Shown: piece by piece, positions 43,345 through 52,310 of the stretch
Layout of the letters: every line of letters begins with the position of its first letter
How positions within the stretch are numbered: the stretch's first letter is position 1
Source: Marisediminitalea lipolytica
GTDB taxonomy: Bacteria > Pseudomonadota > Gammaproteobacteria > Enterobacterales > Alteromonadaceae
Assembly (NCBI RefSeq): GCF_001758465.1
Contig: NZ_MJIC01000021.1
Location: 62,001 to 126,000, forward strand
DNA: 64,000 nucleotides
Direction: 5' to 3'
The notes under the pieces: generated by a model
Databases searched by the model: none
What the model was told of the DNA's origin: nothing
What the model saw: only the letters and a program-made list of their open reading frames with translations
Position numbers and translations under genes: made by a program

Positions 43345-44052
43345 ATGCAGACGCCCAACATATTAATTGTAGAAGATGAAGTGGTCACCCGAACCACACT
43401 AAAAAGTTTGTTTGAAGCCGAAGGCTACAACGTTTTTGAAGCAGAAAACGGCGAACAAATGCATGACTTTTTTGAAAATCACACAATCAATCTGGTAATT
43501 ATGGATATTAATCTACCTGGTAAAAACGGATTGATTCTGGCTCGTGAAGTACGTGATCGTAAAAACATCGGCCTGATTTTCTTAACCGGTCGTGATAATG
43601 ACGTAGACCGCATTTTAGGTCTGGAAATTGGTGCAGATGATTACCTCACCAAGCCGTTTAACCCACGTGAGCTGACTATCCGCGCACGTAACCTGTTAAG
43701 CCGCACTACCAGCAGCACCGAAGACGATGATCTGCCTAGCCGCGTAAGCTTTAACGGCTGGACGCTGGACGGTGACAGCCGCTCACTGATCGCGCCAAGC
43801 GGTAACGAATTCCGTTTACCTCGCAGCGAATTCCGTGCTCTGCACCTGTTTTTAAGCAACCCAGGTAAGATTCTTACCCGTGAACAGCTGATTATGGAAA
43901 TGACCGGCCGTGAACTGCGCCCGAATGACCGTACAGTAGACGTTACTATTCGTCGCATTCGTAAGCATTTTGAGTCTGAGCCGAACGAAGAAGAGTTGAT
44001 CGTCACCATCCACGGTGAAGGCTACCGTTTCTGCGGTTCTGTAGACAGCTAA
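43345..44052 (+). CDS. arcA: Two-component response regulator ArcA
   Basis: A 235-residue OmpR-type regulator with a REC domain (DxxxxDINLPGKNG, phosphoacceptor D54 matching E. coli ArcA D54) and a C-terminal winged helix (RTVDVTIRRIRKHFE). The N terminus MQTPNILIVEDEVVTR and the body are very close to E. coli ArcA, which represses aerobic genes under low oxygen. An in-frame GTG lies 6 bases upstream; I chose the ATG at 43345 because it gives the standard N terminus. It ends before a bidirectional terminator shared with pmbA. Confidence 0.96.
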   Translation: MQTPNILIVEDEVVTRTTLKSLFEAEGYNVFEAENGEQMHDFFENHTINLVIMDINLPGKNGLILAREVRDRKNIGLIFLTGRDNDVDRILGLEIGADDYLTKPFNPRELTIRARNLLSRTTSSTEDDDLPSRVSFNGWTLDGDSRSLIAPSGNEFRLPRSEFRALHLFLSNPGKILTREQLIMEMTGRELRPNDRTVDVTIRRIRKHFESEPNEEELIVTIHGEGYRFCGSVDS

Positions 44053-44174
44053 GAAAACAAACGCTCTTTTACGTATTGAGTCACAGCAGCAACCGGTGTA
44101 AGCCGTTGCTGCTGTTTTGCTTTATGCGCTTTAGTCAGATGGCATGGGAAATCTATTTCCGGCCCCTGATATGC

Positions 44175-44198
44175 AAAAGGCCCTTAACGGGCCTTTTT
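44175..44198. terminator. Bidirectional intrinsic terminator for arcA and pmbA
   Basis: AAAAGGCCC-TTAAC-GGGCCTTTTT, a perfect stem with A- and T-runs on both sides, between the two convergent stops. Confidence 0.9.
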
Positions 44199-44208
44199 GT
44201 ATGGTTAG

Positions 44209-45540
44209 TTACGCACCGGCAATCTTCATTTTTTCCAGTAATACCGCACCGGTACTAACACTGCCACGGCAATCCCGTTCAGCGCCAATCGCCACGATAT
44301 TGGCATACATTTCCTGCAATGTGCCGGCAATGGTGATTTCGTGCACCGGATACTGAATCACGCCGTTTTCTACCCAGAAGCCTGCTGCACCGCGCGAATA
44401 ATCGCCGGTCACAATATTAACGCCTTGCCCCATCATCTCGGTTACGTAAAGGCCGGTCCCCATGGTTTTCAGCAGCTCGGCATCCGACTGACCAGAATCG
44501 CTGATAATCCAGTTATGAATACCACCAGCATGACCATTGGTAACGGTGTTAAGTTTACGTGCAGAATAACTGGTGTACAGATAGGTCGACAGCTTCCCGG
44601 CATCAACAATAGTCATGTCTTTGGTTGCGACGCCTTCATGGTCAAAGTTACTGCTGGCCAGACCGCCTTTAATGTGCGGGCGTTCAACGATGTTTAACCA
44701 CTCGGGAAATACCTGGCTACCGAGCTTGTCGAGCAGGAAAGACGAACGGCGGTACAGAGAACCACCACTAATCGCGCCCACATAGTGGCCAAACAAGCTC
44801 GAGGCGAGCTGTTTATCAATAAGTACAGGCACTGTAGCCGTTTTAATTTTTTGTGCGCCCAGGCGCGCTACAGTGCATTTTGCCGCTTCCAGACCAACCG
44901 CCTCAGGTGAGTCCAGTTTACTGGCATCACGGCTTACGGTGTAGGCGTAGTCTCGCTGCATATCGTCATTTTCACTGGCGATCATCATACAGCTTAAGCT
45001 ATAGCGACTGCTGGCGTAACCTGCATTAATGCCATGGGTATTGCCATAAACGCGCATACCAATGTTGGCGTTGTAGCTGGCACCGTCTGAATTGGTGATC
45101 CTTGGGTCAAAGTCCAGCGCCGCGCTCTCAGCAGCAATGGCCTTCTGAATGGCAGCCTGTGGGTCCAGCGGCACCGGATGGTACAAATCGAGGTCCGGAA
45201 ATTCCGTCGCAATCAGCTCGGCATCGGCCAGGCCTGTGCAGGGGTCTTCACTGGTGTAACGCGCAATATCAACCGCTTTTTCAACGGCCAGCGCGAGGGC
45301 TTCCATACTTAGGTCGGCAGTAGAAGCGCTGCCTTTATGTTTACCCACATACACGCTAATCCCCAGACCACCGTCGTTGGTAAATTCGATATTTTCCACT
45401 TCCCGTAAGCGAGAGGAAACCGAGATTCCCTCAACCTTCGACATGCTGGCCTCGGCCTGAGTAGCGCCCTTTTTAAGCGCTAACTTAAGCGTATCGGCGA
45501 CTTTCGATTGAATTTCTGCTAGTTGTTGTTCGATCTGCAT
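44209..45540 (-). CDS. pmbA: PmbA/TldE, subunit of the TldD/E metalloprotease
   Basis: A 443-residue protein of the PmbA family (TldE). It partners with TldD to form a protease that degrades unfolded peptides and matures some RiPPs such as microcin B17. The PmbA subunit lacks the zinc motif; TldD carries it. Family segments include NDGGLGISVYVGKHKGSAS and ASSNFDHEGVATKDM. The partner tldD is about 0.6 kb away on the same strand, with darP between them on the opposite strand. Confidence 0.95.
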   Translation of the reverse strand: MQIEQQLAEIQSKVADTLKLALKKGATQAEASMSKVEGISVSSRLREVENIEFTNDGGLGISVYVGKHKGSASTADLSMEALALAVEKAVDIARYTSEDPCTGLADAELIATEFPDLDLYHPVPLDPQAAIQKAIAAESAALDFDPRITNSDGASYNANIGMRVYGNTHGINAGYASSRYSLSCMMIASENDDMQRDYAYTVSRDASKLDSPEAVGLEAAKCTVARLGAQKIKTATVPVLIDKQLASSLFGHYVGAISGGSLYRRSSFLLDKLGSQVFPEWLNIVERPHIKGGLASSNFDHEGVATKDMTIVDAGKLSTYLYTSYSARKLNTVTNGHAGGIHNWIISDSGQSDAELLKTMGTGLYVTEMMGQGVNIVTGDYSRGAAGFWVENGVIQYPVHEITIAGTLQEMYANIVAIGAERDCRGSVSTGAVLLEKMKIAGA

Positions 45541-45610
45541 AGAAGTTTCGCTATAAATGTCCGTTGTTCATGGCTACAATTTAGCATTATCAGTTTTAAA
45601 CGAGAGTCCA

Positions 45611-46162
45611 ATGAACGACCCAGGTCAGTATGATGACACTAATTGGGATAACGACGACAGCTATCCCGAGCACGATGAAATCGTTAGTAAATCTGAGCTT
45701 AAACGCCTGTCTGCCTTACAGCAGCAAGTTGGCGAGCAACTCGTAAATTTGTCTGACGCGCACTTAAAAACCATCCCTATGGATGATGAGCTGGCCGATG
45801 CAGTAACGCTGGCCCGCAAAATAAACCGTAAAAAAGATGGTTTTCGCCGTCAGTTACAGTTTATTGGTAAGTTAATGCGCAGTCGCGATATCTCACCCAT
45901 TGAGGAAGCGCTGGCTAAGTTACAACATTTGCACCAGGCGCAAAATGCGCGCTTCCATCTGTTAGAAAAAACCCGCGATGCCATTGCTGACCGAGGCGAT
46001 GACGCCATTCAGGCAGCCATTGATGAATGCCCGGCACTTGAGCGCCAGAAGCTTCGTCAGTTTCACCGGGCAATTGGCAAAGAGCGTAGCAAAAATGCTC
46101 CGCCTAAAGCCTATCGCGAGTTATTTCAGTATCTTAAAGAACATATGCTGGACCAGGATTAA
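45611..46162 (+). CDS. darP: DarP (YjgA), ribosome-associated protein
   Basis: A 183-residue acidic-to-basic helical protein of the YjgA/DUF615 family that assists 50S subunit assembly. Recognisable segments are SKSELKRLSALQQQVGEQLV and GKLMRSRDISPIEEAL. The ATG at 45611 follows GAGAG; the frame is open to 45557, but the extension looks non-coding. It is divergent from pmbA and its stop overlaps the tldD stop. Confidence 0.93.
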   Translation: MNDPGQYDDTNWDNDDSYPEHDEIVSKSELKRLSALQQQVGEQLVNLSDAHLKTIPMDDELADAVTLARKINRKKDGFRRQLQFIGKLMRSRDISPIEEALAKLQHLHQAQNARFHLLEKTRDAIADRGDDAIQAAIDECPALERQKLRQFHRAIGKERSKNAPPKAYRELFQYLKEHMLDQD

Positions 46163-47601
46163 CTGGTCCCGCCAACGGTCAGCTCGTCAATTTTAAGGGT
46201 GGGCTGACCCACGCCAACCGGCACGCTTTGGCCGTCTTTACCACACACACCTACGCCACGATCGAGCGCTACATCATTACCGATCATGGAAATTTTCTGC
46301 ATGACTTCCGGGCCATTACCAATCAGCGTTGCGCCTTTAACCGGCGCGGTGATTTTGCCATTTTCAATTAAATAGGCTTCGGCGCTGGAGAAGACAAACT
46401 TACCGGAGGTAATATCCACCTGACCACCGGCAAAGTTAGGCGCGTAAATGCCCTTGTCGATAGTGGCAATAATTTCTTCCGGGCTGTACTGGCCTTCCAG
46501 CATGTAGGTATTGGTCATGCGGGGCATGGGCAAATGCGCGTAAGACTCTCGACGACCATTACCGGTAGGCTTTACTCCCATCAGGCGCGCATTCATTTTG
46601 TCCTGCATATATCCGGTTAGCACACCGTCTTCAATCAGCACGTTATGTGCCGTTGGCGTACCTTCATCATCCACTGTCAGCGAACCACGGCGGTTATCCA
46701 GGGTACCGTCATCTACCACGGTAACGCCCTTGGCCGCCACCTGCTGACCAATGCGGCCAGCAAAGGTCGATGCGCCTTTACGGTTAAAGTCGCCTTCCAG
46801 ACCATGCCCTACTGCTTCGTGCAGCAACACACCCGGCCAACCGCTGCCCAGCACAACCGGCATGAGTCCGGCTGGCGAAGCAATCGCCTGCATATTCACC
46901 CGGGCCATATGCAGGGCATCGTCTGCGATTTGTTCATAAAACGGCCGGCCATCTTCCTGACGGGTAAAGAAAGCATAGGTATGACGTCCACCCGCACCGG
47001 CACTGCCGCGCTCACGGCGGTCGCCGTTTTCCAGTAATACCGAACAGTTCAGGCGTACCAGCGGGCGAATATCCGTTGCCAGGGTGCCATCGCTGCCAGC
47101 CACCAGTACTTCCTCGTATACGCCGCTTAACGACACAACTACCTGATTTAGGCTGCTGTCCTGCTGACGAATGTAAGCATCGACGGCTTTAAGTAAGGCA
47201 ATTTTTTCGGCTTCGGCCATGGCCAGAATGGGGTTGTCAGACGCATAACGGCTAACCGGTGCGATATCCGTTAGCTTACCTACTTTAACCTGGCCACCAA
47301 TAGGCGCAATACTGCGTGCGGCAGTACAGGCTTTGGTAATAGCCTCGACACTGATTTCGTCAGAGTAAGCAAATCCGGTTTTCTCACCGCTTACGGCACG
47401 AACACCTACCCCACGCTCCAGATTAAAACTGCCTTCTTTAATAATGCCGTCTTCCATTACCCAGCTTTCATGCTGGCTGGATTGAAAGTACAGGTCGGCG
47501 TAGTCGTTTTGATGAGAATGGATCGACGCAAGCGCGGTATCCAGAGAGGCGCGGGTTAATCCCGAGTCAGCCAGTAGATTTGTTTCAACTTGATTTAACA
47601 A
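46159..47601 (-). CDS. tldD: TldD, catalytic subunit of the TldD/E metalloprotease
   Basis: A 480-residue metalloprotease with the zinc motif HEAVGHGLEGD. It should complex with PmbA. The start is TTG at 47601: AGGAG lies 5 bases upstream, and the predicted length matches E. coli TldD (481 residues). The ATG at 47688 would add a 29-residue tail read from inside the nit gene. The gene overlaps nit by 17 bases and closes the mre operon; its stop overlaps darP. Confidence 0.95.
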   Translation of the reverse strand: MLNQVETNLLADSGLTRASLDTALASIHSHQNDYADLYFQSSQHESWVMEDGIIKEGSFNLERGVGVRAVSGEKTGFAYSDEISVEAITKACTAARSIAPIGGQVKVGKLTDIAPVSRYASDNPILAMAEAEKIALLKAVDAYIRQQDSSLNQVVVSLSGVYEEVLVAGSDGTLATDIRPLVRLNCSVLLENGDRRERGSAGAGGRHTYAFFTRQEDGRPFYEQIADDALHMARVNMQAIASPAGLMPVVLGSGWPGVLLHEAVGHGLEGDFNRKGASTFAGRIGQQVAAKGVTVVDDGTLDNRRGSLTVDDEGTPTAHNVLIEDGVLTGYMQDKMNARLMGVKPTGNGRRESYAHLPMPRMTNTYMLEGQYSPEEIIATIDKGIYAPNFAGGQVDITSGKFVFSSAEAYLIENGKITAPVKGATLIGNGPEVMQKISMIGNDVALDRGVGVCGKDGQSVPVGVGQPTLKIDELTVGGTS

Positions 47602-48418
47602 AGTGACTCCTGAAACGATTATGTTGAGCCAATGGCATGGCCTGACGGTATTTTTTGATATCTGCAAGGGACACTGTTTGCTGCACAATGCCCGGCGTAG
47701 TTTCGCGTTGTGCCAGTAAATCTCCCCATGGCGAATATATCACGCTGTGCCCATAGGTTTCACGACCATTTACGTGAGTGCCGGTTTGATCGGCGGCAAC
47801 TACAAAACACTGCTTTTCGATAGCTCTGGCACGTAACAATGTATGCCAGTGCGCAGCACCGGTAACCTGGGTAAACGCGGCCGGTAACACCAGTACGTCA
47901 ATCTCGCCCATAGCATCAAACAAACCGGAAAATCGCACATCGTAGCAAACCGCAACGCCGATTTTGCCTACCGGGGTGTCGATAACCACCACTCGCTCAC
48001 CGGGTTGGGTGTATTTGGATTCACGGTAAGCCTTGGTGTTGTCTGCCACCGCAGCATCAAACATATGGATTTTATTATAACAATCCAGTACCTGGCCTTC
48101 CGGTCCATAAACAAAGCAGGAGGCCGTAAACTTTTGCGGATCCGCGGTCGTCGCTGGAATTGTGCCAGCCACCAGGTAACAGCGGTAGCGAGCGGCAATA
48201 TCCGCTAAGCGCTGCTGAATAGCCCCATCACCAGGTTGCTCAGCAATACTTAGCAACACACCATCACGGGTGCCAAAACAAGCAAAACACTCAGGTAATA
48301 CAACAATAGTATGGGCGGGTAACGCTGCTTCCGCCAGTTGTGATTCAACGAAGTCCAGATTGCTCTGAACATCTGGGCCGGACGTCATTTGTATAGCGGC
48401 CAGATTAACTGTCTGCAT
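47585..48418 (-). CDS. Nitrilase-family carbon-nitrogen hydrolase (Nit1/YbeM-like)
   Basis: A 277-residue amidase with the Glu-Lys-Cys triad E43 (LPECFACFG), K116 (NKIHMFDA) and C158 (AVCYDVRFSGLF). It is closest to bacterial homologues of Nit1, which hydrolyse deaminated glutathione, a repair reaction. It overlaps both neighbours (yhdP and tldD), so it belongs to the operon. Confidence 0.9.
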   Translation of the reverse strand: MQTVNLAAIQMTSGPDVQSNLDFVESQLAEAALPAHTIVVLPECFACFGTRDGVLLSIAEQPGDGAIQQRLADIAARYRCYLVAGTIPATTADPQKFTASCFVYGPEGQVLDCYNKIHMFDAAVADNTKAYRESKYTQPGERVVVIDTPVGKIGVAVCYDVRFSGLFDAMGEIDVLVLPAAFTQVTGAAHWHTLLRARAIEKQCFVVAADQTGTHVNGRETYGHSVIYSPWGDLLAQRETTPGIVQQTVSLADIKKYRQAMPLAQHNRFRSHFVKSS

Positions 48419-51400
48419 CGATAGGCTCCTGCTGCTGTATTGGGGCAGGGGGTTCAGCGTCGATACCGTCTTCCTCAGGCGGTTTACGCTGTGCGGGCAG
48501 CTCGATTTCCTTGCTGTTACGCCCCACCTCTTCTAATTCCGGATTATCCAGTGTGCCGGTCACATGATAATTCACATTAGAGATCACTTTGGCCGAGGTC
48601 AACACCTGATCGAGCGCCAGTGCTGCCAGTGCAGTGGGCGGATTCACCATAAAATACACCAGGAAAGGTAAATTCCCGGTCACATTGGGGGCAAAACTCA
48701 CGTTGTAATTTAGCGTGCGATGGGCCAAATCGGTGTAGCCGGTTATCTCAATTTCACCGGCACCGCCATCAACTACGGTATCAGAAGTGCTGGCCACACC
48801 ATCGATTATGTTTAAGCTGCCTTTAATGTCGTCGTAAAAGAAGCCCTGAGCAAACACATCCCTGAAATCCAGACTCAGCTTTCGTACCAGCGAGTTAAGG
48901 CTGAAAATAGTAAATATGCGCGAGCCTTTGTCGCTGACCTGAGTTAAATAGCCGTCGGTCAGCTCGGTGTTGACGCTACCGTTTAACGTCTCAAGCGAAA
49001 AGTTAAACGGCGAATTATCCCAGTCGAGGGCAAAATCAATATTCGCCTTAGAGTCTTTGATCCCGGAATTAACGCCTAACTCAGCCAGCAGTGCGCCAAT
49101 ATCGGTACTGGTAATTTCACCTTCAAAATGGGTGGTCGATTGCGCAGCAGATTTACGTAACCAGCTGCCGGTAGCCCGGAGTTTGCCGTCGTCGTTAGTC
49201 GCATCAAAACGCTTTATCATCATCCCGCCATCAACCCGGGTGACTTCCAGGTCAACGGTACCAAACTCTTTATCAAGGAAGTTACAGGCGTCACAGTGGA
49301 AACGCAGAGGTGGCAGCGCGTCCGGCTGATAATCGTAAGCCACTTTTTGTTGTTCAGTGTCAGCCTCGTCAGATTGCCAATCAGTCAGACGAATAAAATC
49401 TGCATCCACTTCGATACCTTGCTCCAGCCAGGCATCAAACAATTTCACTTCGGCCTTTGCCTGCGACGACAACACGTTTAACGACCAGTTATTACTCTGC
49501 TGGCGCGCCGAAATGGTGACATCGGTCAGGGTTTGACCCGCCACCAGCAGATTTTCGGTTTCAATAAAAATTCGTTGCGGTACCGAGAAATAGTTATGCC
49601 CGGATGCCACTTTGGCTTCTGCCTCAACGTCTTCTGCCAGTCCACCAATCAGTAAATCGATCACCCGGTACCACTGTGCCACATCCACTACCGGCATCGC
49701 AGCAGAAATACTAAAACCGGTTCCCAACCCTACGATATCGCTGTTACCCAGCGCCAGGTGGGCACCGGCAAATTGTCGGACATCGTGGGGTAACACGCCG
49801 GAAAAATGCACGTCGTTGCCAAGACTAAGGGTAACATCCGAAGCATCCTGGTTACCGTCCACCAGCACCATCAGCTCTTTAACCGTCATCTTGTCTTTTT
49901 GCAGCGGCTCCGGCAGTTTCGACACTACCCCACTTAACTCACTGTTAAGGGAGGCATTATATTGAAAACCTTGTTGTCCCAACGACACCGAAATATCGGT
50001 TTGCCACTGCGCATCGCCGGTTAAATAGGGCTGGAAAGCCGGGATAAATTGCTTAACCAAAGGCTGTGCAGCCCACTGACCATTAAGTTCGATATCCAGT
50101 AAATACTCATCGCTAAGCTGATTACCTGCCAGTGTGACCGTGACCGGTTGCTCAAACAAATTAGCCGCCAGCTTATTGATAGTAATAGTCGCGTTAGCAA
50201 ACTCCACCTCACCATTCACCGCCCCAAAGGTAAGCCCCAGGCTTTCGATACTGACCTGGTTACCAGTGAGTCGGGCAACGCCGGAGGCTTTCACATCCTG
50301 GCCCGTTAGCGGGATTTCCAGTTTTACGTCACTTTCTACCTGGCCTTCAACCACCACTTCCTGACTGAGTATTTTACCCAGCGAGTCGCTTAGCCCGGAG
50401 TGGCGCATCAGATCGGCAACCTGTGCTCCACTGCCATTGCCTTTAGCGTCAATCGTGAGTACCGAAGATCCGGCTAAACGCGGGATCCTGGCATAGACAT
50501 TGGTTAGCTGAATGTCTTTGAGCTGGCTCGCCGGGCTGGTCATGGTTAATGACTCATTTTCAAACAGCAAATGCATATTTACGTTGGCAAGAGCAGGCCA
50601 GTCCGGCGCAAAGGTAAAGTCGGCATTGTTTACGTCTACGCTGGCCTGAAAAACACCCTGCCCATCGTTAAACGGAAATGCTGCCGGGTTGCCATACCAT
50701 AGTACCGCAGCCTGCTGTACTTCACCGCCGCCACTAAAGGCCCGGGTCAGGTAATCCACCGTGCCCTGCCCCATATAATGGGCGGGAAACAGGCCGGGTA
50801 CCTCTGGCAATGACATGTGGTCAATAGCCATGGTGGCGCTTAGCATACCGCTGGTAAACTGATAACGAATGTTTTGCCTGAAGCGCAGTAAATCACTTTC
50901 TACGTCTAAATCCCGCAGGCTCAACACCCATTCAGTGTTGGCCTGTGTGGTTTGTTCCCGGTAAACATAGATTTGGCCTTGCAAACGGTTAAGCGTCATA
51001 TTCTGCGGCAGCAGATTATTAATAGCCAGCTCAGCATTGGTGGCATCCAGTGTCAGCGCGCCATGGTCGCCGTACCAGAAAAATTCGCCATCAATCGCAT
51101 TGATGCCTGGTACGCTGCCGCTTTGATTCCAGTGCATATCAAACACTTTAGCGGCCACCCCAAGCGCCTTGTTATGCCACTGAATTTGCAACGTAGCCAG
51201 TTCGGCGGTGGGATTCAGCTGCTTTACCAGTTTGCCGCTGTTGCCTTCGGCAAACAGTGGCGCCAGCGCAATAATAGGCGCCAGGGAAATGGGTTTAACG
51301 GTATTAATAGTGAGCTTGCCCGTACTATCCACGTTGCCCACCAGATCGGTTACCAGGGTATTGCTATCCGCTTGCAAAATGAGCTGGTCAACCCTGACCG

Positions 51401-52310
51401 ACCAACCATTATCAGTGGGTAATGCCTGAATCTCTCCGCCCAGAATTTGCGTCTGCAATACGCTGCCTTCGTTATCCAAACGCCAGGCAATATCGCTGTC
51501 GTCAAACTCCATTTGCACCGCTTCTACCCGGTTTTTCTGCAGGCTGGCCCAAAATTCAAAATTGCCACGACTGTATTGCAGCGGTGAACGCGTCGGTAGT
51601 AAGGCACTGATCCAGGGGGAAATATCCAGCGATTCACCTTTTACATATAAGGTTCCGGATAAGTCTGATTTACCGCCATGCAAATCCAGCACAAAGGAGG
51701 CCGAATTGTTAGCCAGTTCCTGAACCCGAATCGCGCCGCGCCCCTGGTGTCTTCCTTCACGATTCACCCAGTAAAGTTGTGAAAGTTCTATCACTTCCTC
51801 TTCACCCGGGGTCACCAGGACAACTTCACCGTGTAACAGCGAAAAGCTTTGGAGCTGATCGAGGAACAGACTGCGCAGCGCTTCTACAATAGGAAAATCG
51901 CCTTCACCGCCTTTTTCCATGCGCTGGGTATCAATTTGGGCGTGCAGTCCGACTAAATCAAAGCGTTTGGAAGACAGCTCTCGCTGCTGCAAGGTTTGCC
52001 AGAAATCCACTTCCACGTAAACCTGTTCCAGCTTAAGCTCCACCGGTGACAGATCATTTTGCTGAAATTTCACACCATTGAGGACAATACTGGGTCCGGT
52101 CCCCTGCCAAGCCGCCGACAAGCTTTCGATAGTCAGCTGGATGCCATACTGGGCACTCAGGTAGTCTTCAATCAGGTGTTTTTCTTCATCAAGATAGGGC
52201 AAGGTGTAACGAAGTGCACTCAGCGCCACCGCAAACAGCACTAAAGCAATGGCGCAAAATAACCAAAGCTTTTTAACAATGTAGGTGGCGACACTGAGCA
52301 CTCGATTCAC
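48405..52310 (-). CDS. yhdP: YhdP, AsmA-like membrane-contact protein
   Basis: A 1301-residue protein of the YhdP/TIGR02099 family. It has an N-terminal membrane anchor (LWLFCAIALVLFAVALSA) and a very long repetitive beta-groove body of the AsmA-like bridge type; the family carries phospholipids between inner and outer membrane. The C-terminal tail is Pro/Glu-rich (PAQRKPPEEDG). Its start overlaps the rng stop as ATGA, and its stop overlaps nit by 14 bases. Confidence 0.93.
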   Translation of the reverse strand: MNRVLSVATYIVKKLWLFCAIALVLFAVALSALRYTLPYLDEEKHLIEDYLSAQYGIQLTIESLSAAWQGTGPSIVLNGVKFQQNDLSPVELKLEQVYVEVDFWQTLQQRELSSKRFDLVGLHAQIDTQRMEKGGEGDFPIVEALRSLFLDQLQSFSLLHGEVVLVTPGEEEVIELSQLYWVNREGRHQGRGAIRVQELANNSASFVLDLHGGKSDLSGTLYVKGESLDISPWISALLPTRSPLQYSRGNFEFWASLQKNRVEAVQMEFDDSDIAWRLDNEGSVLQTQILGGEIQALPTDNGWSVRVDQLILQADSNTLVTDLVGNVDSTGKLTINTVKPISLAPIIALAPLFAEGNSGKLVKQLNPTAELATLQIQWHNKALGVAAKVFDMHWNQSGSVPGINAIDGEFFWYGDHGALTLDATNAELAINNLLPQNMTLNRLQGQIYVYREQTTQANTEWVLSLRDLDVESDLLRFRQNIRYQFTSGMLSATMAIDHMSLPEVPGLFPAHYMGQGTVDYLTRAFSGGGEVQQAAVLWYGNPAAFPFNDGQGVFQASVDVNNADFTFAPDWPALANVNMHLLFENESLTMTSPASQLKDIQLTNVYARIPRLAGSSVLTIDAKGNGSGAQVADLMRHSGLSDSLGKILSQEVVVEGQVESDVKLEIPLTGQDVKASGVARLTGNQVSIESLGLTFGAVNGEVEFANATITINKLAANLFEQPVTVTLAGNQLSDEYLLDIELNGQWAAQPLVKQFIPAFQPYLTGDAQWQTDISVSLGQQGFQYNASLNSELSGVVSKLPEPLQKDKMTVKELMVLVDGNQDASDVTLSLGNDVHFSGVLPHDVRQFAGAHLALGNSDIVGLGTGFSISAAMPVVDVAQWYRVIDLLIGGLAEDVEAEAKVASGHNYFSVPQRIFIETENLLVAGQTLTDVTISARQQSNNWSLNVLSSQAKAEVKLFDAWLEQGIEVDADFIRLTDWQSDEADTEQQKVAYDYQPDALPPLRFHCDACNFLDKEFGTVDLEVTRVDGGMMIKRFDATNDDGKLRATGSWLRKSAAQSTTHFEGEITSTDIGALLAELGVNSGIKDSKANIDFALDWDNSPFNFSLETLNGSVNTELTDGYLTQVSDKGSRIFTIFSLNSLVRKLSLDFRDVFAQGFFYDDIKGSLNIIDGVASTSDTVVDGGAGEIEITGYTDLAHRTLNYNVSFAPNVTGNLPFLVYFMVNPPTALAALALDQVLTSAKVISNVNYHVTGTLDNPELEEVGRNSKEIELPAQRKPPEEDGIDAEPPAPIQQQEPIDADS

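Noticed and set aside
46159..47688. Longer TldD start at 47688 (ATG, extra 29 residues)
   Set aside because: The extension lies inside the nit coding region and lacks a ribosome site, while the TTG at 47601 has AGGAG and gives the normal family length.
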